Part shown: positions 35,579 to 45,299 of the stretch, in pieces | Layout: each line of letters starts with the position of its first letter | Numbering within the stretch: the first letter of the stretch is position 1 | Assembly: GCF_036320965.1 (NCBI RefSeq) | Contig: NC_092235.1 | Span: forward strand, 26,201,476-26,265,475 | DNA length: 64,000 bases | Reading direction: 5' to 3' | Source: Panulirus ornatus | Taxonomy: Eukaryota > Arthropoda > Malacostraca > Decapoda > Palinuridae | Program-made: the position numbers and the translations under genes | Notes under the pieces: model-generated | Seen by the model: only the letters and a program-made list of their open reading frames with translations | Told to the model about the DNA's origin: nothing | Databases searched by the model: none

Positions 35579-35897
35579 TATATTTTGTCGCTGTCTCCCG
35601 CGTTTGCGAGGTAGCGCAAGTAAACAGACGAAAGAAATAGCCCAACCCACCCCCCATACACATGTATATACATACGTCCACACACGCAAATATACATACC
35701 TACACAGCTTTCCATGGTTTACCCCAGACGCTTCACATGCCCTGATTCAATCCATTGACAGCACGTCAACCCCGGTATACCACATCGCTCCAATTCACTC
35801 TATTCCTTGCCCTCCTTTCACCCTCCTGCATGTTCAGGCCCCGATCACACAAAATCTTTTTCACTCCATCTTTCCACCTCCAATTTGGTCTCCCACT

Positions 35898-35980
<83 letters not shown>
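35502..35980. repeat. (TA)n tracts bracketing LINE copy 2
   Basis: (TA) 35502-35584 and 35899-35980 flank the inverted LINE fragment. Confidence 0.95.
35585..35898 (-). mobile_element. LINE copy 2, 3'-terminal fragment, inverted
   Basis: About 314 bp hold the 3' UTR and the last 42 codons of the same LINE (GRPNWRWKDGVKKIL to VVYRG stop) on the minus strand. It is bounded by (TA)n on both sides (35502-35584 and 35899-35980). Its amino acids match the end of the adjacent plus-strand copy exactly, forming a large inverted repeat. Confidence 0.9.
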
Positions 35981-35985
<5 letters not shown>

Positions 35986-37729
35986 CTGGAAGGAGGTAAA
36001 TAAAGTGCGTAAGACAAGGGAGCAAATGGGAACTTCAGTGAAGGGCGCAAATGGGGAGGTGATAACAAGTAGTGGTGATGTGAGAAGGAGATGGAGTGAG
36101 TATTTTGAAGGTTTGTTGAATGTGTTTGATGATAGAGTGGCAGATATAGGGTGTTTTGGTCGAGGTGGTGTGCAAAGTGAGAGGGTTAGGGAAAATGATT
36201 TGGTAAACAGAGAAGAGGTAGTGAAAGCTTTGCGGAAGACGAAAGCCGGCAAGGCAGCAGGTTTGGATGGTATTGCAGTGGAATTTATTAAAAAAGGGGG
36301 TGACTGTATTGTTGACTGGTTGGTAAGGTTATTTAATGTATGTATGACTCATGGTGAGGTGCCTGAGGATTGGCGGAATGCGTGCATAGTGCCATTGTAC
36401 AAAGGCAAAGGGGATAAGAGTGAGTGCTCAAATTACAGAGGTATAAGTTTGTTGAGTATTCCTGGTAAATTATATGGGAGGGTATTGATTGAGAGGGTGA
36501 AGGCATGTACAGAGCATCAGATTGGGGAAGAGCAGTGTGGTTTCAGAAGTGGTAGAGGATGTGTGGATCAGGTGTTTGCTTTGAAGAATGTATGTGAGAA
36601 ATACTTAGAAAAGCAAATAGATTTGTATGTAGCATTTATGGATCTGGAGAAGGCATATGATAGAGTTGATAGAGATGCTCTGTGGAAGGTATTAAGAATA
36701 TATGGTGTGGGAGGCAAGTTGTTAGAAGCAGTGAAAAGTTTTTATCGAGGATGTAAGGCATGTGTACGTGTAGGAAGAGAGGAAAGTGATTGGTTCTCAG
36801 TGAATGTAGGTTTGCGACAGGGGTGTGTGATGTCTCCATGGTTGTTTAATTTGTTTATGGATGGGGTTGTTAGGGAGGTAAATGCAAGAGTTTTGGAAAG
36901 AGGGGCAAGTATGAAGTCTGTTGGGGATGAGAGAGCTTGGGAAGTGAGTCAGTTGTTGTTCGCTGATGATACAGCGCTGGTGGCTGATTCATGTGAGAAA
37001 CTGCAGAAGCTGGTGACTGAGTTTGGTAAAGTGTGTGGAAGAAGAAAGTTAAGAGTAAATGTGAATAAGAGTAAGGTTATTAGGTACAGTAGGGTTGAGG
37101 GTCAAGTCAATTGGGAGGTGAGTTTGAATGGAGAAAAACTGGAGGAAGTGAAGTGTTTTAGATATCTGGGAGTGGATCTGGCAGCGGATGGAACCATGGA
37201 AGCGGAAGTGGATCATAGGGTGGGGGAGGGGGCGAAAATTCTGGGGGCCTTGAAGAATGTGTGGAAGTCGAGAACATTATCTCGGAAAGCAAAAATGGGT
37301 ATGTTTGAAGGAATAGTGGTTCCAACAATGTTGTATGGTTGCGAGGCGTGGGCTATGGATAGAGTTGTGCGCAGGAGGATGGATGTGCTGGAAATGAGAT
37401 GTTTGAGGACAATGTGTGGTGTGAGGTGGTTTGATCGAGTGAGTAACGTAAGGGTAAGAGAGATGTGTGGAAATAAAAAGAGCGTGGTTGAGAGAGCAGA
37501 GGAGGGTGTTTTGAAGTGGTTTGGGCACATGGAGAGAATGAGTGAGGAAAGATTGACCAAGAGGATATATGTGTCGGAGGTGGAGGGAACGAGGAGAAGA
37601 GGGAGACCAAATTGGAGGTGGAAAGATGGAGTGAAAAAGATTTTGTGTGATCGGGGCCTGAACATGCAGGAGGGTGAAAGGAGGGCAAGGAATAGAGTGA
37701 ATTGGAGCGATGTTGTATACCGGGGTTGA
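35981..37729 (+). CDS. LINE reverse transcriptase, 582 residues, uninterrupted
   Basis: The frame begins at the ATG formed where (TA)n meets the element (MFWKEVNKVRKTREQ). Whether that ATG is used is unknown. RT motifs run in order: KAAGLDGIAVEFIK (residues about 92-105), CIVPLYKGKGD and NYRGISLLSIPGKL, EEQCGFRSGRGCVDQ, FMDLEKAYDRVDRD (domain A), GLRQGCVMSPWLFN (B), LLFADDTALVAD (C), VNVNKSKVIRYSR (D) and FRYLGVDLAADGT (E). The LKWFGHMERM and RGRPNWRWKDG tail common in metazoan LINE ORF2 proteins follows. All catalytic residues are present with no stop or frameshift, so the copy is young. Without an endonuclease it is probably dead on arrival. The same frame stays open 58 codons upstream across (TA)n and the antisense of copy 2, which is fortuitous. 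Confidence 0.9.
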
Positions 37730-37940
37730 CGTGCTGTCAGTGGATTGAATCAGGGCATGTGAAGCGTCTGGGGAAAACCATGGAAGGCTGTGTAGGTATG
37801 TATATTTGCGTGTGTGGACGTGTGTATATACATGTGTATGGGGGGGGGGGGTTGGGCCATTCCTTTCGTTTGTTTCCTTGCGCTACCTCGCAAACGCGGG
37901 AGACAGCGACAAAGTATAAAAAAAAAAAAAAAAAAAAAAA
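35981..37940 (+). mobile_element. LINE copy 3, long 5'-truncated copy with poly(A)
   Basis: This plus-strand copy starts directly at the end of a (TA)n tract and runs through an intact RT frame (stop at 37729). The 3' UTR shares the GCGCTACCTCGCAAACGCGG motif and ends in an A23 tract followed by (TA)5. The endonuclease domain expected of this class is absent. The element lies in intron 2, antisense to the host gene. Confidence 0.92.
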
Positions 37941-38095
37941 TATATATATACATATTCCTATGAGTCCGCGGGGAAAATGAAACACGACAAGTTCCCAAGT
38001 GCACTTTCGAGTTTAATCACATCATCAGGGGAGATACAAGAAAGAAATACAACAGTCAGTTGATATACAGCGAAGAGACGTAGCTAGGACGCGAA
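37941..38095 (+). mobile_element. Dispersed repeat family B, copy 2
   Basis: This copy begins at (TA)5 directly after the LINE poly(A). It shares GTCCGCGGGGAAAATGAAAC, AAGTTCCCAAGTGCACTTTC and GAAGAGACGTAGCTAGGACG with copy 1 and breaks off about 50 bp earlier. The LINE therefore either inserted beside it or the two share the (TA)n as a common target. Confidence 0.75.
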
Positions 38096-38582
38096 CCGTT
38101 AAAGATAGCTGTACTGTTGCCCGTTCACAACAGTGGCGTTAACGGAACATTAAATTCGTGGATCCGTTGCCACTTCACGGAGTTAAATTTCTCCTCGTAA
38201 TAAAATTTCAGTATTTTTTTCTTTTTTTTTTCTTTTGCGTCTGCTGCGTTGCTCTTCAGCCAGCTCAATTATCTTGTAAATTGGCGTTTGCGAGTTCAGA
38301 TCTCCCTCCTGATTGGCCGTCGCCTGCGGGCCAATCGCAGAAGTGGTCTCACGGTGATGAAGGAGCGTTGACAGCACTGTATGGGTTGGGGTTGGGGGGG
38401 GGCTGCTGGTGGCCCGCCTGGGTGAGAGGGGGTGTTCCTTGCACTCAAGGGTCAGAGTGCACGTGGCCCGTGTGATGTGCACCGAACACCACACCACTCG
38501 TGAAGTGCACTCACACACTCACTCATGCGTGAGGCTAAAAGGCGTGGGGTTGAGGAGGGGGAGGGGGGGGGTACTGGCTAGG

Positions 38583-38584
<2 letters not shown>
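38096..38584. other. Non-coding unique sequence
   Basis: Nothing recognised beyond T-rich and G-rich runs. Confidence 0.45.

Positions 38585-38656
<72 letters not shown>
38585..38656. repeat. (CT)36 microsatellite
   Basis: Followed by a short (GC)5 stretch. Confidence 0.95.
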
Positions 38657-38658
<2 letters not shown>

Positions 38659-38727
38659 GCGCGCGCAGTTCCTGGCCACTCCTTTGCCAAACTACCCGCC
38701 TCAGGTAACCACCCTTCTTAACCACCA

Positions 38728-38800
38728 GGTCACCACGGTGGTGCAGGGAAGTGGCTGACATGGGCGCGGGTTCGAATCTGATACATTTATCCCCGGGTTC
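38728..38800 (+). mobile_element. tRNA-like SINE head
   Basis: GGTGGTGCAGGGAAGTGGC resembles an A box and GGGTTCGAATCTG a B box about 40 bp later, in the right order and spacing for a tRNA-derived SINE. A second GGGTTCGAGG follows at 38797. Folding as a functional tRNA was not confirmed. Confidence 0.4.
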
Positions 38801-38899
38801 GAGGAACCGCCATAACAAGAGGCGTCCATACATATGTAACACAGTTAGTGAAGTTAAGGAGCTTAACAACCAAACTACCGTATTACAGTCCGGTAGATC

Positions 38900-39030
38900 C
38901 TTGAGCGCGATGGTACGACCCCAGGCCGTTATACCTAAGGGTCGTACCGTCGTACTCAAGGGTCGCTTCGTCGTGTTCAAGGGTCGTACCGTCGTGCTCG
39001 AGGGTCGTACTGCCGTGCTCAAAGGGTTTT
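38900..39030. mobile_element. Foldback element, locus 8
   Basis: One left unit (GCGATGGTACGACCCC), a collapsed centre and five right units ending GCTCAAAGGG. Confidence 0.7.
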
Positions 39031-39260
39031 TGGACCAGTACTCCCATGTGATGACAGACAAGCCAACGACCATTACCGACCAACCCCCACCGCCCTAATG
39101 ACCACACACACCACCACAAACAAGCTGACGACCGTATTACCGAACTAGCCATTCACGTGAGCGCAAACAAACATGAACTAGGGAGGGGGAGGGGGATGAA
39201 TCGCTATGGTTGTCATCCTTAACTACCATGAATGGTGAGGGTTCACTCCATGGGTCACAC

Positions 39261-39263
<3 letters not shown>

Positions 39264-39332
<69 letters not shown>
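39264..39332. repeat. (TA)34 microsatellite
   Basis: Pure tract at the distal edge of the exon 2 donor array. Confidence 0.95.
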
Positions 39333-39336
<4 letters not shown>

Positions 39337-39369
39337 CTCAGTTATAGTTTGTCTTAGACTACAAAATGC

Positions 39370-40248
39370 AGAGGTAAATTACAGCAGTAATGTAAATACA
39401 GTATGTAACAAAGTGTAGAAGAATATGATCTTAACATGTACAGAGTACAGTGCACCTCAAAGCATGTACACTCGGTGTTGTACGCTGTGAGGGTGTTATG
39501 CAGGGAGGACTGTCTATCAGAGAATATACACAGACTACACAGTACATTAGAGGTGTACTACACACCCTGATACACTCTTAAGATGATGTAAACAAGTACA
39601 CAGAACTTGGTGCATAGGCAAGAACGATTACAGGGTGTACATAGTACACCTTAGAGGAGAGAGATCAAGTGTAGTATACATTAGTGTACCCTAGAGGAAT
39701 TGAATAGATTGTACAGTGTATTTCTAGAGGACTAGCCGAGTGTAATTAAGAAGTGCACAGTGTAGTACGTCATGAGTCAGACGGAAGGTGTAGTATACCC
39801 CAGGGAAGGTACACAGCTGTGCCGGTCAGAGATACCTCAAAGGGTGTACAAGAGCTGTAGGTACACATTAGAGATAGTACAGGGGTAGTACACCCGAGAG
39901 ATAGTACGGAAGTATAGTACTCTCCATAAGACAGTACACAAGGTGTAATACACCCCATTAGATAGTACACCATGTATAGTGCACCTCAAGGTTTAGTACT
40001 CCCTTCATGCAGCCCCGGGGTGTAGTACACCCCACAGGAAGTAGAGAAGGTGTAGCACATCCAAGAGGAAGTACGATGTAGTACACCTAACCCATAATAG
40101 AGGTTCAGTACACATTATAGGTAGAAGAGAGGGTGTAGTACACCTGACCCATAGTAGAGGGTCAGTACACAACGTGTGTAGTACTACATATGCTGTGTGC
40201 TGAGGTAGTAGAGAGGGTGTAGTACAGCAGGACAGGTGTAGTACTCAC
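39370..40248 (-). repeat. Degenerate GTGTACTACACC array at the start of intron 2
   Basis: About 880 bp contain dozens of loosely spaced matches to GGTGTAGTACACC (plus strand), often with CCCATAGTAGAGG-like spacers. The motif is nearly palindromic. The exon 2 donor is embedded in it: the intron starts GTGAGTACTACACC. Spacing is irregular and the copies are old. Confidence 0.75.
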
Positions 40249-40335
40249 GATTTCTGTGTAGCCGTCCCTACACTGCGTCTGGAACTTCTGGCGTCTCTCC
40301 TCTGATGGCCGATCTCGATACCCGGTGTACCGCAC
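40249..40335 (-). CDS. CBFB: CBFbeta exon 2
   Basis: This is an 87-bp exon of 29 codons reading VRYTGYRDRPSEERRQKF, then QTQCRDGYTEI. It aligns position for position with the human segment between SRECE and AFVATG (KYTGFRDRPHEERQ...CRDGRSEI). The acceptor is CAGCAG|GTG at 40336 with a perfect TACTAAC branch-point match at 40353-40359. The donor is ATC|GTGAGT at 40249/40248. Both flanking introns are phase 0. The exon is too short and lacks an ATG, so length-filtered ORF calling misses it. Its 5' boundary is duplicated 42 bp upstream, and its donor runs straight into a degenerate GTGTACTACACC array (see those entries). Confidence 0.92.
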
Positions 40336-40672
40336 CTGCTGTGGTACACACCGTTAGTACTGTACCGTGTACCGCACCTGCTGTGGTACACACTGTTAGT
40401 ACTGTACCGTGTTGACTGTACCCTGTGTAACGCGTGTTCTGTGTACCGCAGCTGCTGTGGTACACACCGTTAGTGCTGTAACGTGTTGACTGTACCCTGT
40501 GTAACATGTGTTAAGTGTACCACAGCTGCTGTGGTACACACCGTTAGTACTGTACCGTGTTGACTGTACCCCTGTGTAACGTGTGTTCTGTGTACCGCTG
40601 CTGCTGTGGTGCACACCGTTGGTACTGTACCGTGTACCCTCGTGTACAGCGCCTGCCGTGAAACACAGTGTT
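40325..40672 (-). repeat. Array of exon 2 acceptor copies
   Basis: Positions 40325-40366 (11 exon bases plus 31 intron bases) recur at 40367-40408 with one mismatch. Further diverged copies lie near 40443, 40515 and 40590, interleaved with a GTTGACTGTACCCTGTG segment. Each near-perfect copy carries the branch-point-like TACTAAC and CAGCAG|GTG. A polypyrimidine tract is poor in every copy, including the functional one. Confidence 0.85.
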
Positions 40673-40829
40673 AAGGTCATACTGTATTAAGGTACACATA
40701 GAAATGTAGATGAATGATAAATGATATATATTAAGGTACACATAGAAATGTAGATGAATGATACATGATATATATTAAGGTACACATAGAAATATAGATG
40801 AATGATAAATGATATATATTTTACCCGCT

Positions 40830-41189
40830 GATGTCGACGGTACGACCGTTCACCACGACGGTACGACTCTTGGGTATGTTGACCTGGCCTTTGATCTTAG
40901 CGTTAACAGGTCGGGCCATCATACGCAGGGGTCGTACCGTCGTGCACAAGGGTTGTACCGTAGTGCACAAGGGTCGTACCGTCGTGCACAAGAGTTGTAC
41001 CGTAGTGCACAAGGATCGTACCTGCGTGCACAAGGGTCGTACCGTCGTGCTCAAAGGGTCGTACCGTCGTGCACAAAGGGTCGTACCTGCGTGCACAAGG
41101 GTCGTACCGTCGTGCTCAAGGATCGTACCTGCGTGCTCAAGGGTCGTACCGTCGTGCACAAGGGTCGTACCGTCGTGCTTAAGGGTTTA
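40830..41189. mobile_element. Foldback element, locus 9
   Basis: Two left units, a centre with GGTATGTTGACCTGGCCTTT and GGCCATCATACG, then about 13 right units of GGGTCGTACCGTCGTGCACA and its TGCGTG variant. It lies in intron 1, between the exon 2 acceptor array and the 30-bp array. A separate 44-bp unit (ATTAAGGTACACATAGAAAT) repeats three times just left of it at 40684-40822. Confidence 0.8.
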
Positions 41190-41214
41190 AGTTTAGAACA
41201 TTTTCTGATAACAT

Positions 41215-41845
41215 TTCAGGAACATATAGAGTCGAATACGATGCTCTCTCACCAAGACTCTAGATCTACCCTTAGAGCTCTACCAAGGCTTTGGATGCAC
41301 CCTTAGAGATCTACCAAGGCTCTAGACTTACCCCTCAGCTCTACCAAGGCTCTAGACTTACCCATAGAGCTCTACCAGGGCTCTAGACCTACTTCTCAGC
41401 TCTACCAAGGCTCTAGACTTACCCATAGAGCTCTACCAGGGCTCTAGACCTACTTCTCAGCTCTACCAAGGCTCTAGACTTACCCCCAGAGCTCTACCAA
41501 GGCTCTAGACTTACCCCCAGAGCTCTGCCAAGGCTGTAGACTTACCCCCAGAGCTCTACCAAGGCTCTAGACTACCCCCAGAGCTCTGCCAAGGCTCTAG
41601 ACTTACCCCCAGAGCTCTAGCAAGGCTCTAGACCTACTTCTCAGCTCTGTCAAGGGTCTAGACTTACCCCCAGAGCTCTGCTAAGGCTCTAATTTTACCC
41701 TTAAAGCTCTAGCAAGTACCTAGACTTCCCCTCGGAGCCTTACATAGACTCTAGACTTACCTAGAAGCTTTACATGAGCTCTAACCTTACCTCAGTGAGA
41801 GCCTTGTTAGGGCTCTATATTTCTCTGGATCCTCACCACACTAGA
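41215..41845 (-). repeat. 30-bp array with GGGTAAGTCTAGAG units in intron 1
   Basis: About 18 units of AGAGCTCTACCAAGGCTCT followed by AGACTTACCC (plus strand). On the gene strand nearly every unit holds GGGTAAGTCTAG, a good 5' splice-site consensus. No exon was recognised at either edge. Confidence 0.85.
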
Positions 41846-41854
41846 CCCCTGCAG

Positions 41855-42330
41855 AGTATAGCTGACCGTGCTATACCTGAGATGACAGTATAGCTGGCCG
41901 TGCTGTACCTGAGATGACAGTATAGCTGACGGTGCTCTACCTGGGATGACAATATAGCTGACGGTGCTCTACCTGGGATGACAGTATAGCTGACGGTGCT
42001 CTACCTGGGATGACAGTATAGCTGACGGTGCTCTACCTGGGATGACAGTATAGCTGACGGTGCTCTACCTGGGATGACAGTATAGCTGACGGTGCTCTAC
42101 CTGGGATGACAGTATAGCTGACGGTGCTCTACCTGGGATGACAGTATAGCTGACGGTGCTCTACCTGGGATGACAGTATAGCTGACCGTGCTATACCTGG
42201 GATGACAGTATAGCTGACCGTGCTATACCTGGGATGACAGTATAGCTGACCGTGCTATACCTGGGATGATAGTATAGCTGACGGTGCTATACTGGGATGA
42301 CAGTATAGCTGATAATGCTATACCGTTGAG
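41855..42330. repeat. 32-bp minisatellite, GGGATGACAGTATAGCTGACGG unit type
   Basis: About 14 copies of a 32-bp unit, GATGACAGTATAGCTGAC plus GGTGCTCTACCTGG, almost identical in the middle and more diverged at both ends. It lies inside intron 1. Gene-strand units contain CCCAG|GTAGAG. Confidence 0.9.
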
Positions 42331-42384
42331 GGGCACTTCTCTATCCCCGGAACCAGTTTAAGACAGCCACTTACACTTATCACA

Positions 42385-42600
42385 GCCGGTGAGTATATTT
42401 ACATGATAAATGAGTGTACTTAGATATAAGTGAGGGTGCTTAAGCAATAAGTGAGGGCACTTATATAAGTGAGTGTGCATGAACGAGAAGTGAGCGTATC
42501 TAAATGATAAAGTGAATGTACTTGAAAGCGATAAGGAAGTGAATCTACATAAGTGAGCGCACCGAAATGATAAGTGAGAGTTGTTAAGTAGCCTTGGGTA
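42385..42600 (+). repeat. Degenerate ~20-bp GATAAGTGAGTGTACTTA array
   Basis: About nine loose units, each with AAGTGAGTG, AAGTGAGGG or AAGTGAGCG on the plus strand. The first follows CACAGCCG|GTGAGTATAT, which resembles a plus-strand donor, but no exon is evident. Confidence 0.7.
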
Positions 42601-43510
42601 CTTTATACGATACTTTATGTGGCGACCGCTCGCTCTGGTGTACCATTATCTTGCCGCTTCGGTCATGAAGTCATTTGGGGCGGACTTTCCGCCACTTTAC
42701 ATGTTTGACTAGATCATCATCCTCGCTTTAAGGGGGGGGGGGGTGTTTTTTATGGCGTTTTCTTGCCCCGATGATTTGGCGCGATGATGTAAAGTATTCG
42801 GGGGTGAGGGGGGGTGAGGGGGGGGGTCGTGACGTGGTAAGTACTCGTGTGTTGGAGGTTGTGACGTCAGAGTGCTGTGTGCACTTCAAAACTGGTCGTG
42901 CCTGCAGACCGCACCGTCCTGGACCTGTCGTTCACCTGGCGAGGTTTGCAACGAGGTAATCACCCCAATCACCATCGTTAACCACCTCCTCGTTACCTCG
43001 GGCCTTCCCCACGTCATCAGCTCGTTGAACTTCCGCTCTCGTTTTGAGGCAAGGAATCGCGCGGGACTGCTTCCCTGAACCACCCCCACCCTCGTTTATT
43101 ACCGTTAGCCAAACGAGGTGATTAGACATGATGGAGGTCTTTATAGGGTCGGGAGTCGTTGATGACAAGCAGCGTCATCCGTAACCGTCAGCGTCGCAAA
43201 TGATGACGCAAGGTCGCAAATGATGACGCAAGATGACCCCCCAGTAAGGGCGTCCCAGTGTGGCAGAGAAACAGCCTGGGAGCCAGCAGATGCCTCGCGG
43301 AACACCTCCCTCCCTCCTCCTGCTGCTGCTGGAGTTCACCATGCTGACGGATCCTCCCTGCAGAGTCAGGGTGTTATAACGTCCCTGTCATCTGTAGGTA
43401 AGACGACGACACTTTCTTACGTCCCACGATCCACTTGTGAGGCAGACTTGACCCACCCCGCTTTGTGGTCGGTTAAAGCCCCCTCCTCTTCTCCCTCTTC
43501 CTCTTCCTCT

Positions 43511-43545
<35 letters not shown>

Positions 43546-43670
43546 TCTACCCCCGTGGCCCGTGGTGTTCTCTGTGACGTCAGGTCACGCATGAGTCGAA
43601 ACCCTTTTGAAAAGACTGAAATTAATGATGATAAAAGTTGTCCTTCCCTGACCCCTCGCTGACCTGCCTG

Positions 43671-43725
<55 letters not shown>

Positions 43726-44159
43726 TATTATTTCCATTGTCACAGAAGATATTTGTGATATGAGCTTACGTAATTTATGTATTTATGTTTTATGAAATTT
43801 ATCTATTTTTATGTAAATTTGTGATAATAATCTTTATATTCTTATATAACATTTATGTCTAATTTCCTTGTGCCTGCAAATTACACCATTTTTTATTCTA
43901 ATATACTTTGTTGTAATTTATCTCATGAAATTGACTTAATTTCTGTTATCAAATTTGTCATTTTTTTTTTATTTTTTGTAACTTGTCTTTTTCTTCTTTT
44001 TTTCTTCAATATTTGTGTATTTTCCCCACCAGTTGTGCGTGATGAGGTCATTACTTCTCACAGCTGTTGACAACGGGATAATATATTTGCATTATTTGTA
44101 CATATATTTAAACGGCGTTTAAAAATAATGTTGTTGTGCGTACTCAAAAGTTAATTGCA
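42600..44159. other. Intron 1 unique sequence with (TTC)n and (TA)n
   Basis: (TTC)n with TCC interruptions is at 43495-43548 and (TA)n at 43673-43729. 43730-44090 is AT-rich. No alternative exon was convincingly recognised. Confidence 0.5.
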
Positions 44160-44335
44160 TGTGCACGACGGTACGACCCTTGAGAGCACGACGTTGCGAC
44201 CCTTGAACACTACGGTACGACCCTTGACCACGACGGTACGACCCTTGACCACGACGGTACGACCCTTGACCACGACGGTACGACCCTTGACAGCACGACC
44301 GTCAATTATGATGACCTGACCTTTCCCTTGATGAA
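44160..44335. mobile_element. Foldback element, locus 10 (left arm)
   Basis: Six direct units at 21-bp spacing are followed by ATGATGACCTGACCTTTCCC, half of the centre. It directly abuts the exon 1 donor array. Confidence 0.75.
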
Positions 44336-45093
44336 CCTTCCTCCCACTAGGGCCTTCAGTGATTCATCTCAGACCCTCCTGAACCTGGTAGAATCTACCA
44401 GACTCATCATAACCACGCAAGACTCACTCCTAGAGCTTATACCCTGGTAGACTCGTCTCGGGAACCCTGGTAAAGGTTCCACAGGGCTCTGGTAGACTTA
44501 TTGATGTTCTGAAAGAACCCTGGTAGACTCATTTCAGACCCCCTCCACCTACTCCCTGGTAGACTCACATAGATTCCTGCTAGGCTGGAAGAATCCTGGT
44601 AGACTCATCCTTGACCCTTTGTGAACTCCTATGGCCTCTGGTAGACTTACCTCAGACCTCTGGTAGACTCATCTGACCCTGATAGACTCATCAGGATCCT
44701 GGTAGTAGACTCACCAGACCCTTGGTAGATTCATCAGGCCCTTGGCAGACTCATGAGACCCCTGGTAGACTCACCAGAGCCCTGCTAGACTCATCAGACT
44801 CCTGCTAGACTCATCAGACCCCTGCTAGACTCACCCTAAGCCACTGGTAGACTCATCAGACCCCTGGTAGACTGACCCCAAGCCATTGGTAGACTCACCA
44901 GACCCCTGGTAGACTTACTAGACCCATTTTAGAGAAGCTAGCCCCCTGGTCGACTCTCCATAGCCCGTGGTAGCCCCTTGGTCGACTGTCCCTAGCCCGT
45001 GGTAGCCCCTTGGTCGACTCTCCCTAGCTCCTGGTAGCCCCCTGGTCGACCCCTGGTAGCCCCCTGGTCGACCCCTGGTAGCCCCCTGGTCGA
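44335..45093 (-). repeat. Degenerate ~20-bp CTGGTAGACTCACCAGACCC array at the start of intron 1
   Basis: About 35 diverged units fill the first 760 bp of intron 1, up to the exon 1 donor. The last part (44940-45090) has drifted to CCCCTGGTCGAC. Several units carry GGTGAGT or GGTAAGT on the gene strand. The unit at 44641-44663 reproduces CTGAG|GTAAGTC, a close copy of the real ACTGAG|GTGAGTC. Confidence 0.85.
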
Positions 45094-45098
45094 CTCAC

Positions 45099-45293
45099 CT
45101 CAGTCTCTCGTGCCAGGCGGCGGAAAAGCTCGTCCGACTCAAACTTGGCCTTCTGGTCGGGCACGACGCGCGGCATCTTGAACATGAGCCGCGGCTTGGG
45201 CGGCTGCGGCTGCGGCTCGTACAGGGTGGGCAACGGCGACTCGTAGTGCGGCAACATCGTCGTCGACACCGGCATCTGCTCGTTCATCATCAT
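45099..45293 (-). CDS. CBFB: CBFbeta exon 1 (N-terminus, initiator ATG)
   Basis: This exon encodes 65 residues beginning MMMNEQMPVSTT. A proline-rich stretch follows, then LMFKMPRVVPDQKAKFES and DELFRRLARETE, the hallmark N-terminal block of CBFbeta/Brother/Big brother. Vertebrate CBFbeta starts at the MPRVVPDQ methionine. The roughly 39-residue extension before it, including the LMFK lead-in, resembles the insect paralogues. I chose the ATG at 45293 because it is the most upstream ATG in the open frame and has G at -3. The frame stays open further upstream without another ATG, so a longer first exon or an upstream non-coding exon is possible. The exon ends GAG|GTGAGT at 45099/45098, phase 0. 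If splicing fails, the frame stops at about 45024. CBFbeta heterodimerises with Runx proteins and raises their DNA affinity. Identification is from family knowledge of the motif, not a search. Confidence 0.92.
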
Positions 45294-45299
45294 GGCAAC

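Noticed and set aside
35807..35980. 58-codon N-terminal extension of the LINE frame
   Set aside because: It is antisense of LINE copy 2 plus (TA)n; a chance fusion, so the annotated frame starts at 35981.
43220..43594. 124-codon plus-strand frame with poly-Ser
   Set aside because: Ends in (TTC)n and lacks recognisable domains.
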